The position numbers and the translations under genes were made by a program. A DNA stretch of 22,626 bases from a virus, in the IMG/VR virus record IMGVR_UViG_3300032073_002442, positions 1-22,626 of that record; one strand, written 5' to 3'. The notes beneath the pieces were generated by a model, which saw only the letters and a program-made list of their open reading frames with translations, was not told the origin of the DNA and ran no database searches. Shown in pieces: positions 1 to 5,387 of this stretch; within the stretch, counting starts at the first letter, position 1, and each line of letters begins with the position of its first letter.

Positions 1-639
1 ATTAAAATATATCTCTTTATCATAAGGAACATCTTCTACCCACTTACCTTCTGTAAATATTCCTCCGCCTGCCATGGCAAATCCTCTATAATATTTTTTA
101 CCGTCTATAACATGGGACATTTGTCCTGGGTTATATCCTTTCATCCAAGGTATGTGGTATTGTAATACATGAGTTTGATCTGGATCGTCCTGTGTAATTC
201 TAAATATATATTCTTTGTCTGTATTAAGCCAACCACCTTTAGATGTTAGAACATCAAATGCTTTAGGGTATCCTGTTATAATAGGCTTCTCAAACCAATT
301 AAAACAATTAGAATATTTTTCTAATAAGTCTGCGTCCCATTCCTTTTCAAATAATGTATGAGAATCTATCTGCATAAAGATATCCTCTCCATCAAATAAT
401 TCGTCTTGTATTGTACCTCTTGCCCAACATACACCTTTAGACTCTGCAGGATCACATGTCTTGTATCTTATTTCTGGGCCATATTTACCCCATTCTCTTA
501 CAACATCTAAATGCTGTAAGGATTGATCAAAAATACCTAGTACTAAGTCTTTTTTATACCTAGCATTTTCTATTATAGATTCTATTGTATATGGTAGTAT
601 TGGATCTTGGTAAGATGCAATAGAACAAAATATTTTCAC
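1..639 (-). CDS. GlcNAc-type glycosyltransferase, 3' end cut by window edge
   Basis: Translating the reverse strand from a GTG at 639 gives 213 open residues with no stop before base 1, so the C-terminus lies outside the window. The protein begins MKIFCSIASYQDP, then has RGTIQDELFDGEDIFMQIDS and, near the visible end, AGGGIFTEGKWVEDVPYDKE. These match the layout of the Skp1/GlcNAc-type glycosyltransferase family (Pfam GlcNAc), in which the QIDS stretch corresponds to the nucleotide-sugar/metal site. It probably transfers a sugar to a protein, glycan or other phage target; the acceptor is unknown. The GTG overlaps the TGA stop of the gp33-like gene as GTGA and has no clear Shine-Dalgarno site, which suggests translational coupling. 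The nearby epimerase could supply a sugar nucleotide (inference). Confidence 0.85.
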   Translation of the reverse strand, partial: MKIFCSIASYQDPILPYTIESIIENARYKKDLVLGIFDQSLQHLDVVREWGKYGPEIRYKTCDPAESKGVCWARGTIQDELFDGEDIFMQIDSHTLFEKEWDADLLEKYSNCFNWFEKPIITGYPKAFDVLTSKGGWLNTDKEYIFRITQDDPDQTHVLQYHIPWMKGYNPGQMSHVIDGKKYYRGFAMAGGGIFTEGKWVEDVPYDKEIYFN

Positions 640-935
640 AGGGGTAACTTACTCTTTCTTTTTTCTTTTAATAAATTTAAATCTAATGCTTCTTCTTTAA
701 TTTTTGCTTTTAAAGATGCTGTTAAAAACTTAGAAACACTTTCTATTTCTATCTCTTTTTTAATACAATAATCACATACGATGTCCATACATTGCGAAGA
801 AGTATTAAAGGCCATTTTCTCTATAAACTGTGAAAATTCCGTTGAAGTATGGAATTCTTTTGTTACTAGGAATATGTCGCTTACTTTTTCTTTTGTCATC
901 TCTATCGTGTTATCAATTACTACTCTTGGTTCCAC
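636..935 (-). CDS. 33: Late-transcription coactivator, T4 gp33-like
   Basis: This 99-residue protein contains FIEKM (about 37-41), a helical middle and KIKEEALDLNLL (about 79-89). From memory this parallels T4 gp33 (FIEKMVEEF near the middle and an EAIDENLL stretch), in a protein of about 112 residues. T4 gp33 bridges RNA polymerase and the sliding clamp to activate late transcription; its hydrophobic C-terminus binds the clamp, and here the protein ends in KLPL. I chose GTG at 935 because AGGAG lies 7 bases upstream. A longer reading from 977 adds residues without that support, and ATG at 899 has only a weak site. The gene overlaps the epimerase by 23 bases and the glycosyltransferase by 4. 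TATAAATA promoters elsewhere in the window fit this role. Confidence 0.8.
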   Translation of the reverse strand: MEPRVVIDNTIEMTKEKVSDIFLVTKEFHTSTEFSQFIEKMAFNTSSQCMDIVCDYCIKKEIEIESVSKFLTASLKAKIKEEALDLNLLKEKRKSKLPL

Positions 936-1788
936 TTTTATTCTCCTGAACCCACGCTTTAATATAATCATGTACATTATGCGTGGCTTCTATATAAGGA
1001 TTTTGGCAATATGTTCTTTCTGCCTCTCCCTTTCTATCAAAAGAATGTACAATAGGGTGCTTAAAACAATCTGCTATAGATGAGATTGATTTAGGATCAC
1101 CACTTCCAAAATGTGCTACAGAAGGAAGAGAAGGATCTGCCATTAATTGTAAAATGCCTTGTATGACATCATCTACATGGGTGAAGTCTCTTTCCTTTTT
1201 ACCTGTTCCAAAAATTGTTAATGGTTTACCTTCTAAATAATCCATCTTAAATTTTCTTACGACTGTGCTATACTCACCATAGTCTGCCTCACCTGGTCCA
1301 TATACATTATAATAAAACATTAAAACATAATCTAAAGCATACAGTCTTCTGTACATTTCTAAAATAGATTCACAAACAACCTTGCTAAATGTATAGGGAT
1401 TGCCTTGTGATTCAACATATTGTGTACTTGAAGATGTAGAAAAGAATAACTTACAGTTAAATATTCTAGCCCAGTCTGCAACTGCACAAGTTGTATTAAT
1501 GTTATTAGTAATAGTCTCCGTAGGATACTCTAATGCTCTACGAACTCTAGGACTATTTGCCAGATGAAAAATGGCGGTTGGTGGCTCTATAGAATTCAAA
1601 TGAGGATTAAAATCCATCACATCACATTTATGATATTCCACGCTGTTATGATCTAAGAATACCTTGCCTGTTCTGTTATCATCAACCACTGTTACACAAA
1701 AGCCATTATTTAATAATTGCCTTGTAAGGTGTGAGCCTATAAAGCCACAACCGCCTGTTACTATTACATGAGGTAAATCCGTTAACAT
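913..1788 (-). CDS. NAD-dependent sugar epimerase/dehydratase (extended SDR)
   Basis: The 291-residue protein has the extended short-chain dehydrogenase pattern: TGGCGFIGSH at about 11-20 binds NAD(P), VVDDNRTGK ends the second strand, FSTSSS at about 116-121 and Y132-TFS-K136 supply the active-site Ser, Tyr and Lys, and YNVYGPGE lies at 160-167. The family includes UDP-glucose 4-epimerase, UDP-glucuronate decarboxylase and dTDP-glucose dehydratase; the exact substrate cannot be told. It is slightly shorter than the usual 310-340 residues. The ATG at 1788 has no Shine-Dalgarno site but lies 6 bases after a TATAAT box, so the mRNA is probably leaderless. Lying upstream of gp33 and a glycosyltransferase, it may make a sugar nucleotide for virion, DNA or cell-surface glycosylation (inference). 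Confidence 0.88.
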   Translation of the reverse strand: MLTDLPHVIVTGGCGFIGSHLTRQLLNNGFCVTVVDDNRTGKVFLDHNSVEYHKCDVMDFNPHLNSIEPPTAIFHLANSPRVRRALEYPTETITNNINTTCAVADWARIFNCKLFFSTSSSTQYVESQGNPYTFSKVVCESILEMYRRLYALDYVLMFYYNVYGPGEADYGEYSTVVRKFKMDYLEGKPLTIFGTGKKERDFTHVDDVIQGILQLMADPSLPSVAHFGSGDPKSISSIADCFKHPIVHSFDRKGEAERTYCQNPYIEATHNVHDYIKAWVQENKSGTKSSN

Positions 1789-1794
1789 GTGCTA

Positions 1795-1823
1795 ATTATA
1801 CGACCGTTGATTGCTTTAGTCAA
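1795..1823 (-). promoter_or_regulatory. Sigma70-like promoter directly in front of the epimerase ATG
   Basis: Minus strand: TTGACT (1823-1818), a 17-base spacer, then TATAAT (1800-1795). Only 6 bases, TAGCAC, separate the -10 box from ATG at 1788. The -35 box overlaps the last codons and stop of the upstream hydrolase gene. Transcription would begin at or next to the A of ATG, giving a leaderless message, which agrees with the absence of a Shine-Dalgarno site. Confidence 0.75.
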
Positions 1824-2298
1824 CATCTTTATAGAAGATATGGTTATCTATCTTTACGGTTTTGGTGTATACCATAGACCATTTAGGTTTTACTTTAGGG
1901 CTATGATACCACAACGAACCTTCTGTAAAATCTTCTGTTTCGTATGTGTACATAACTTCTGCAATTAATAGAATATCCTTGTAGCAGTTTTGATCTTTTA
2001 TTGTGTCAGGTTTCCCATCACAATACCAACTGAATTGGCAAGAGTGAAGATCTATTCTTCCACTAGGATAATATTTAGTTTGTTTTACAACATCACATAT
2101 AGTATTAGGAAATCTTTCATCCTTTACTCTATTGAGTGTTACTAGTGCAACAGCCATTCTTCCTGCTGTTGATTCACTTCTCGCTTCGTGGTATATATTT
2201 TGTGCTAAACATTCAATTTCATGTTCTTTAGCATTTATACTCTCAGCGTACATTACAAAAAATAATAATATTGGTAATGTTATCCATAACTTACGCAT
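1816..2298 (-). CDS. SleB-type cell-wall hydrolase, secreted
   Basis: The 160-residue protein starts with a signal peptide (MRKLWITLPILLFFVMYA, likely cut after about residue 23). It then shows the Hydrolase_2/SleB pattern: ECLAQNIYHEAR at 29-40 with likely catalytic Glu38, VTLNRV at 53-58, CQFSWYCDG at 87-95, and LWYHSPKVKPKW at 129-140. SleB-type enzymes cleave peptidoglycan glycan strands as lytic transglycosylases. In a phage this is most likely the endolysin or a lysis-related muralytic enzyme. The signal sequence would let it reach the periplasm through Sec or sit as a signal-anchored enzyme until released. AGGAGG lies 6 bases before the ATG at 2298. Two tiny membrane proteins and two lipoproteins are encoded just upstream, which supports a lysis role. 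Confidence 0.88.
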   Translation of the reverse strand: MRKLWITLPILLFFVMYAESINAKEHEIECLAQNIYHEARSESTAGRMAVALVTLNRVKDERFPNTICDVVKQTKYYPSGRIDLHSCQFSWYCDGKPDTIKDQNCYKDILLIAEVMYTYETEDFTEGSLWYHSPKVKPKWSMVYTKTVKIDNHIFYKDVD

Positions 2299-2313
2299 AT
2301 GGTTCCTCCTTTA

Positions 2314-2448
2314 TTAATCTACATCTTCAGAAACTTTCTTATCCTTCTTCCTATTGTACTTAGTTTTATCAGGCACGACAGTAGCCTTGTTAAACAGTCT
2401 TGCATAACGGGCTACGGGATTTCTGATTTTAAGTTTCTTTTTACGCAT
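2314..2448 (-). CDS. Small basic conserved phage protein (44 aa)
   Basis: A 44-residue ORF, MRKKKLKIRNPVARYARLFN followed by KATVVPDKTKYNRKK and an acidic tail. It is rich in Lys and Arg, with no membrane segment or Cys. Small proteins of this type (MRK-rich start, NPVA, then KxK-rich with YxRK) are familiar from marine T4-like phages, but I know no function. A basic nucleic-acid-binding role is only a guess. It begins 11 bases after a TATAAT box, has no Shine-Dalgarno site, and ends 15 bases before the hydrolase start. Its coding reality is supported by the promoter, the lack of another ORF in the gap, and the recognisable protein. Confidence 0.75.
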   Translation of the reverse strand: MRKKKLKIRNPVARYARLFNKATVVPDKTKYNRKKDKKVSEDVD

Positions 2449-2459
2449 AATAGTTATTT

Positions 2460-2488
2460 ATTATACTTTCGTAGGGAGTATATTACAA
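2460..2488 (-). promoter_or_regulatory. Sigma70-like promoter for the 44-aa gene
   Basis: Minus strand: TTGTAA (2488-2483), a 17-base spacer, and TATAAT (2465-2460), then 11 bases to ATG at 2448. The -35 box is imperfect. The -10 region runs into AATAAATA, close to the late motif TATAAATA, so the site could serve both promoter classes. The predicted leader would be only a few bases long, in keeping with the missing Shine-Dalgarno site. Confidence 0.5.
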
Positions 2489-2520
2489 GAGTCCATAGGA
2501 CCATTATATTACTTTAACTG

Positions 2521-2573
2521 CCCGGTAGGAAACTCAACATAAGGGCCTTGCCGTTGAGTTATTCGTTTCCCGG
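2521..2573. repeat. Nested inverted repeats at the 3' end of a lipoprotein gene
   Basis: AACTCAAC (2531-2538) pairs with GTTGAGTT (2553-2560); inside lies AAGGGCCTT (2541-2549), itself nearly palindromic. Outside, GGAAAC (2528-2533) matches GTTTCC (2565-2570), and CCCGG occurs at 2521-2525 and 2569-2573. The lipoprotein stop codon (2559-2561) overlaps the 8-base stem. No run of T follows on the minus strand, so a simple rho-independent terminator is unlikely. An RNA-stabilising or processing structure, or a protein site, is possible. Confidence 0.5.
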
Positions 2574-2699
2574 TGTTTCTGAGGTTTTAATTGTAACATC
2601 TAAGTCTTTGCCTTCTGGTACAGAAGCTGTTAGTGAGACTTGAGCCCCACAACCTGCTAGGAACCCTGTTACAATTAATAAAGCAACGATCTGCTTCAT
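2559..2699 (-). CDS. Very small secreted lipoprotein (46 aa)
   Basis: The protein is MKQIVALLIVTGFLAGCGAQ and a 26-residue tail rich in Val, Thr and Asp. The first 16 residues are a type II signal peptide and LAGC is a clear lipobox, so Cys17 would be lipidated and the protein anchored in a membrane facing the periplasm. The ATG at 2699 follows GGAG by 6 bases; two in-frame ATGs lie just upstream (2711 and 2705), and a longer 68-residue reading has no support. It lies between a terminator and the 44-aa gene in the possible lysis region. Small lipoproteins beside lysis genes may be outer spanins or superinfection-exclusion factors, but this one is not proline-rich like Rz1, so its role stays open. 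Confidence 0.72.
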   Translation of the reverse strand: MKQIVALLIVTGFLAGCGAQVSLTASVPEGKDLDVTIKTSETPGNE

Positions 2700-2742
2700 C
2701 TCCATCTCCATTAAATACATAACTATATATAAGCTCAGGCAC

Positions 2743-2771
2743 AAAAAAGGGTGCCTATAAGACACCCTTTT
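2743..2771 (-). terminator. Rho-independent terminator after the small membrane-protein pair
   Basis: AAAAGGGTG (2745-2753) and CACCCTTTT (2763-2771) form a perfect 9-base stem with a 9-base loop. On the minus strand the stem runs into six T (2748-2743). It lies 18 bases after the stop of the 35-aa gene. On the plus strand only four T follow, so it should work best for minus-strand transcripts. Confidence 0.85.
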
Positions 2772-2788
2772 CCGATCTATGAGTTAGA

Positions 2789-2896
2789 TTAACTGGTATA
2801 ATTATAGAAAGATATAATTATGTATGTGATGCCGATCAAAGGCATTAACATAACAATATGCTTTCCATAAAAAAGTCCTCGCTTAAAAGTCTTCAT
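2789..2896 (-). CDS. Tiny single-span membrane protein (35 aa)
   Basis: The reading from ATG at 2896 gives MKTFKRGLFYGKHIVMLMPL then IGITYIIISFYNYTS. A basic N-terminus (K2, K5, R6, K12) is followed by one hydrophobic helix at about 13-31, predicting an N-in, C-out inner-membrane protein. The ATG overlaps the TGA of the preceding 59-aa gene as TGATG, so translation is almost certainly coupled; a longer 69-residue reading of this frame lies inside that gene and is not credible. A terminator follows. Paired tiny membrane proteins next to a cell-wall hydrolase suggest a holin/antiholin pair, but no known holin family is recognised. Confidence 0.65.
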   Translation of the reverse strand: MKTFKRGLFYGKHIVMLMPLIGITYIIISFYNYTS

Positions 2897-3075
2897 CAGT
2901 AAAGACCTCCGTGCATTGAGGCATAAATTATTCCTATTGGCAAAAGTAACGGAGCTATCATTATCGCTACTAATTGAATCGCATCGCAGATTAGACAAAC
3001 CTTGTCATTCTCTCTTAGTCTATCAACATTGGTTCCTATGAGCTTCGCTACCTCGCCGAAAGTAGCTGTGGTCAT
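2896..3075 (-). CDS. Small membrane protein (59 aa), possible holin-like
   Basis: This 59-residue ORF reads MTTATFGEVAKLIGTNVDRL, a charged stretch RENDK, two Cys (C27, C30), one hydrophobic helix at about 32-52 (IQLVAIMIAPLLLPIGIIYA) and a short tail ending HGGLY. The ATG at 3075 has AGGAG 8 bases upstream. Two TATAAATA late promoters (3198-3191 and 3148-3141) lie in front, so strong late expression is expected, and a perfect hairpin sits in the leader. It overlaps the 35-aa gene by 1 base. Late timing, small size and the neighbouring hydrolase make a lysis role plausible; sequence alone does not prove it. Confidence 0.68.
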   Translation of the reverse strand: MTTATFGEVAKLIGTNVDRLRENDKVCLICDAIQLVAIMIAPLLLPIGIIYASMHGGLY

Positions 3076-3110
3076 AACACCATCTCCTATTATTAATTTC
3101 GTTAATACAA

Positions 3111-3133
3111 TTATATAAGCGAATCTTATATAA
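3111..3133. repeat. Perfect 9-base hairpin in a late mRNA leader
   Basis: TTATATAAG (3111-3119), loop CGAAT (3120-3124) and CTTATATAA (3125-3133) form a perfect inverted repeat. It lies between the late promoter at 3148-3141 and the Shine-Dalgarno site of the 59-aa gene, so it would be transcribed near the mRNA 5' end. It is AT-rich and so only moderately stable as RNA; a 5' stabiliser or a protein site on DNA are both possible. Confidence 0.55.
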
Positions 3134-3140
3134 TCACTTA

Positions 3141-3148
3141 TATTTATA
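3141..3148 (-). promoter_or_regulatory. T4-type late promoter, proximal, for the 59-aa gene
   Basis: Exact TATAAATA on the minus strand (3148-3141), 65 bases upstream of the ATG at 3075 and with no ORF between. It matches the T4 late -10 motif recognised by the phage sigma factor gp55 with gp33. Confidence 0.7.
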
Positions 3149-3190
3149 CAGAGTGACTCTATTTATGGAAATGTTTCTGTAAAGAATTGG

Positions 3191-3198
3191 TATTTATA
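3191..3198 (-). promoter_or_regulatory. T4-type late promoter, distal, for the 59-aa gene
   Basis: Exact TATAAATA on the minus strand (3198-3191) within the 186-base gap between the lipoprotein stop and the 59-aa start. With the copy 50 bases further downstream it forms a double late promoter. Confidence 0.6.
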
Positions 3199-3211
3199 AT
3201 CTAAATAGTGC

Positions 3212-3233
3212 AAAGGCAACAAAGGGCGCCTTT
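3212..3233. terminator. Weak hairpin after the 96-aa lipoprotein gene
   Basis: AAAGGC (3212-3217) and GCCTTT (3228-3233) can pair around a 10-base loop; GGGCGCC inside gives an alternative fold. It lies about 30 bases after the stop at 3262, where a terminator would be expected, but the T run on the minus strand is only three bases. Weak or partial termination at best. Confidence 0.35.
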
Positions 3234-3261
3234 TACAGTCACCCCTCATTGATCGTCTTCC

Positions 3262-3552
3262 TTAGTCTTCTTTAAGTTCGCTTGTAGGGAAGTCAGGTTC
3301 TTTAACTTCAAGCTCTTGAGCTTGTTCCTTAACTTCATCGCTAACTGTATCAACTACACCAGCTGCAACTTCTGCAGTTGTAGAAACAACATCAGAAACA
3401 TCTTCTGCTACTGCCCCAACCATGTCGGCTCCTGCCTGCATGCCTGTTTGGACAGTGGTTGCTACTACATTTCTAGCTGTATCAATACCGGTTGCTACTG
3501 AAGCGCATCCTACTATAAAAAGAAAAGGAAGGATAGCTATTATCCTTTTCAT
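3262..3552 (-). CDS. Secreted lipoprotein, Ala/Val-rich (96 aa)
   Basis: The 96-residue protein begins MKRIIAILPFLFIVGCASVA: two basic residues, a hydrophobic core and a lipobox-like IVGC with Cys16. The mature part is rich in Ala, Val, Thr, Asp and Glu with regular spacing (TTVQTGMQAGADMVG, TTAEVAAGVVDTVSDEV), which suggests a long amphipathic helix or coiled coil, and ends in an acidic tail. GAGGAG lies a few bases upstream of the ATG at 3552 and an exact late promoter lies at 3608-3601, so it is probably a late gene. A helical lipoprotein near lysis genes could be an outer-membrane spanin subunit or a superinfection-exclusion lipoprotein; neither family is clearly recognised. Confidence 0.78.
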   Translation of the reverse strand: MKRIIAILPFLFIVGCASVATGIDTARNVVATTVQTGMQAGADMVGAVAEDVSDVVSTTAEVAAGVVDTVSDEVKEQAQELEVKEPDFPTSELKED

Positions 3553-3600
3553 CTTTACTCCTCGATGACATTTATTATTATACTTTTATCGTCACCGTTT

Positions 3601-3608
3601 TATTTATA
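3601..3608 (-). promoter_or_regulatory. T4-type late promoter for the 96-aa lipoprotein
   Basis: Minus strand CTTATAAATAAAA with exact TATAAATA at 3608-3601, about 50 bases upstream of the ATG at 3552. It lies in the gap after the exonuclease stop. The flanks resemble those of the copy at 6635-6628. Confidence 0.7.
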
Positions 3609-3613
3609 AGGAT

Positions 3614-4285
3614 TTAGAGTTGTGAGACTTCGTAATCGTCTCTTGCGTCAAGAAGTTTGGGTACAAACTCATCTCTTGTTGCTGTGAATACAGCAGGACC
3701 ATCATCTTGTTGTGCCATTAATATTACTGTTTGATCTACAGGAATACCTGTTCTTTCCTCAAACATAATGGCATAGGCAGAACATTGTATGAAATAATTA
3801 TAGCATTGAGATCTTGTTTTTCTTTTGTTGGATGTCTTAAAATCTATAACAGAAAGTCTACCTTTGTATTCTGCAATACAATCTGCTTGGCCTCCTAGGC
3901 GTAAATGATCTGAATACATAGTTGCTTCTAAAGCTCTAATGTTGTCTATATCAGATAACAAAGGCTTCATATTATTCATATACATTTCTTTATCTAACAT
4001 GTCTAAAGATTGAACACCTTCCTCATGTAGATTTGTTTCATTTAATAAGTGATACTCTACTAATTTGTGCATTGAAGTGCCACGCTTAGCAGCCCTAGAT
4101 GAAATTTTATTGGCTTCTGCCTCACCTATCTTTTTCTTCCAAGCATCAATATAGGGCTTAGATTTATGAGATAGAATTGTAGTAACAGAAGGATATAGAA
4201 CACCGGAAGGCGTTTGATAACGCCTGCCTTTTTCTGTATTTTTTCTTTTCAGTTGATCTATTTCAACCGGTATGTGTTTGAACAT
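3614..4285 (-). CDS. PD-(D/E)XK exonuclease (RecB/Cas4-like)
   Basis: The 223-residue protein carries the PD-(D/E)XK nuclease pattern: RGTSMHKLVEYHL at 68-80 with His73, Glu120 in ALEATMY, GGQADCIAEY at 131-140 with metal-binding Asp135, and VIDFKTS at 146-152 with Asp148 and Lys150. Gln167 and Tyr171 fit the usual QxxxY element. Such single-domain nucleases are common in marine T4-like phages, where they are thought to act in recombination, repair or host-DNA breakdown; the specific reaction is inferred. The N-terminal RRYQTPSGVLYPSVTTIL is characteristic of these phage proteins. The ATG at 4285 overlaps the upstream stop by one base (TAATG), indicating coupled translation with the two small genes before it. 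Confidence 0.87.
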   Translation of the reverse strand: MFKHIPVEIDQLKRKNTEKGRRYQTPSGVLYPSVTTILSHKSKPYIDAWKKKIGEAEANKISSRAAKRGTSMHKLVEYHLLNETNLHEEGVQSLDMLDKEMYMNNMKPLLSDIDNIRALEATMYSDHLRLGGQADCIAEYKGRLSVIDFKTSNKRKTRSQCYNYFIQCSAYAIMFEERTGIPVDQTVILMAQQDDGPAVFTATRDEFVPKLLDARDDYEVSQL

Positions 4286-4467
4286 TATCTAATCCAGCAT
4301 TTATATCCTGTACAGTTATCTAAATCGGAACCACAATGGATACAGAAACCCTCTGCTTTTGCTTGGGCTTCTTCTTGTTCCATGTGATGTGCTTCTTGGG
4401 CTGCGTCATTATGAGCGCTCAGTTCATCCTGGACGCTCATTAGATATTCGTGTTCCCTATCTTCCAT
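4285..4467 (-). CDS. Small protein with C-terminal Cys cluster (60 aa)
   Basis: The 60-residue protein has an acidic and His-rich N-terminal helix (QDELSAHNDAAQEAHHMEQE) and a C-terminal FCIHCGSDLDNC followed by TGYKCWIR. The four Cys, spaced C-x2-C-x6-C-x4-C, look like a minimal zinc ribbon or knuckle, so metal binding is likely. Function unknown. The ATG at 4467 overlaps the stop of the 120-aa gene by one base, and its stop overlaps the exonuclease ATG the same way, so the three genes are translated as a unit. The company of a nuclease suggests a nucleic-acid-related accessory role (inference). Confidence 0.75.
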   Translation of the reverse strand: MEDREHEYLMSVQDELSAHNDAAQEAHHMEQEEAQAKAEGFCIHCGSDLDNCTGYKCWIR

Positions 4468-4829
4468 TAAACTAGACCTCCGTCTCTAGTTCCACCTGCT
4501 GAGTAACCAGACAAGTAACCAGGACCATATTGTTCTCTAGCTCCTACTCTGTAACCGTTTAAAACATTTCCTCTAGCTTTGTTAAGAGCTGGAGCTGCCC
4601 AACCGGCTGCTTTAAGTACATCGCCTTCGTTGAACTTTTCATGTGTTAAGTTAATGAAACCCCATACAGATCTGTTACCGCCGTTGCCGTCAGTAATAAT
4701 AATTTTACAAAATTTACGACCTGCTTTAAAGGTTACACCATAGTCTTTAAGACTTGGGAATGCTTTGAAGTGTTGTGCTTCAATAGCGTTACATAATCCT
4801 TGGATTTTGTTTTTTAGTTCTTCGTTCAT
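4467..4829 (-). CDS. Conserved phage protein of unknown function (120 aa)
   Basis: The 120-residue protein has an alpha-helical N-terminus (MNEELKNKIQGLCNAIEAQH), a central strand-rich part (GVTFKAGRKFCKIIITDGNG and SVWGFINL), then WAAPALNKARGNVLNG and a Gly/Tyr-rich tail. This layout resembles small hypothetical proteins of marine T4-like phages, and I know no function for them. It is led by a sigma70-like promoter at 4894-4866 and a GTGAGG Shine-Dalgarno-like site about 10 bases before the ATG, so, unlike its leaderless neighbours, it has a leader of roughly 30 bases. It heads a three-gene coupled unit ending in the exonuclease. Confidence 0.8.
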   Translation of the reverse strand: MNEELKNKIQGLCNAIEAQHFKAFPSLKDYGVTFKAGRKFCKIIITDGNGGNRSVWGFINLTHEKFNEGDVLKAAGWAAPALNKARGNVLNGYRVGAREQYGPGYLSGYSAGGTRDGGLV

Positions 4830-4865
4830 ATTATTTAGTCCTCACTTTTTATTTAATATACATAC

Positions 4866-4894
4866 ATTATGCACTCAACTGAACCATTTGTCAA
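4866..4894 (-). promoter_or_regulatory. Sigma70-like promoter for the 120-aa/60-aa/exonuclease unit
   Basis: Minus strand: TTGACA (4894-4889, consensus -35), a 17-base spacer, and CATAAT (4871-4866). The stretch GAGTGCATAATGTA is shared exactly with the HD-hydrolase promoter. The -35 box lies in the last codons of the HD gene, about 40 bases before the ATG at 4829. Confidence 0.75.
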
Positions 4895-5381
4895 CCTTTT
4901 TCTGTGCTTTTTTCAAAAGAATTTTATCAGCCTTATCAAGGATTTGTAACAATAAAGCCTTTTCTTTCATGTAAACCTTAGCAAAATGTTCATCATGCTC
5001 GGTTATAGACTTAGTGTTATCCAATAAATCGGCTATTTTTATAGTCTGTCCTGATCTAGAAGCTTGTGCTGAGTGTTCTCTATCTAACCCCTTTCTGAAA
5101 GCTCTGTTGCCATCTTCAGGTTTGGATACATCAGTTAATTCTTCTACTAAATCAGCCACAACATGTCCAAAATGGAATGCTATTTGATCTAAAGTTACAT
5201 CACAATCCTCGACTGTATCATGTAAAACTGCTGCCATAAGCATTTCTTCTGTATGTTCTACAGTTTTAACGATTTCCATTACTGCCAAAGGGTGTACAAT
5301 GTAAGGCTCACCAGTGTATTTTCTGGTTTGTCCTTCATGTGCTTTTGTAGCGAATTTTATGGCTTTATCTAATTGTTTCAT
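4875..5381 (-). CDS. SpoT/MESH1-like HD phosphohydrolase, likely (p)ppGpp hydrolase
   Basis: From ATG at 5381 the protein is 168 residues. It has the RelA/SpoT hydrolase pattern: ATKAHEGQTRKYTGEPYIVH at 11-30 with metal-binding His30, AVLHDTVEDC at 51-60 with the HD pair His54-Asp55 and the EDC step, and KIADLLDNTK at 115-124 with Asp118. There is no synthetase, TGS or ACT domain, so it resembles a small alarmone hydrolase. The family removes the 3'-pyrophosphate from (p)ppGpp; other nucleotides are possible substrates. An upstream in-frame GTG at 5396 lies within the promoter (-10 box at 5393-5388), so ATG is the better start and the mRNA is likely leaderless. It follows PhoH, another nutrient-stress-associated gene. 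Confidence 0.85.
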   Translation of the reverse strand: MKQLDKAIKFATKAHEGQTRKYTGEPYIVHPLAVMEIVKTVEHTEEMLMAAVLHDTVEDCDVTLDQIAFHFGHVVADLVEELTDVSKPEDGNRAFRKGLDREHSAQASRSGQTIKIADLLDNTKSITEHDEHFAKVYMKEKALLLQILDKADKILLKKAQKKVDKWFS

Positions 5382-5387
5382 GCGTAC

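Noticed and set aside
973-982. GCATAATGTA word inside the epimerase gene, upstream of gp33
   Set aside because: It matches the -10 region of two promoters here, but no TTGAC-like -35 lies 16-18 bases upstream, and the bases are explained by the epimerase codons.
781-1083. Plus-strand 100-residue ORF with hydrophobic runs
   Set aside because: It is opposite the gp33 and epimerase genes, both supported by family motifs; it has no ribosome site.
2897-2998. N-terminal extension of the 35-aa membrane protein to 69 residues
   Set aside because: It lies inside the 59-aa gene in another frame, while TGATG overlap gives a natural coupled start at 2896.
3316-3501. Plus-strand ORF encoding a very Cys-rich 61-residue peptide
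   Set aside because: It lies entirely opposite the 96-aa lipoprotein gene, whose signal peptide, Shine-Dalgarno site and late promoter are clear; the Cys come from Ala/Val/Thr codons read in reverse.
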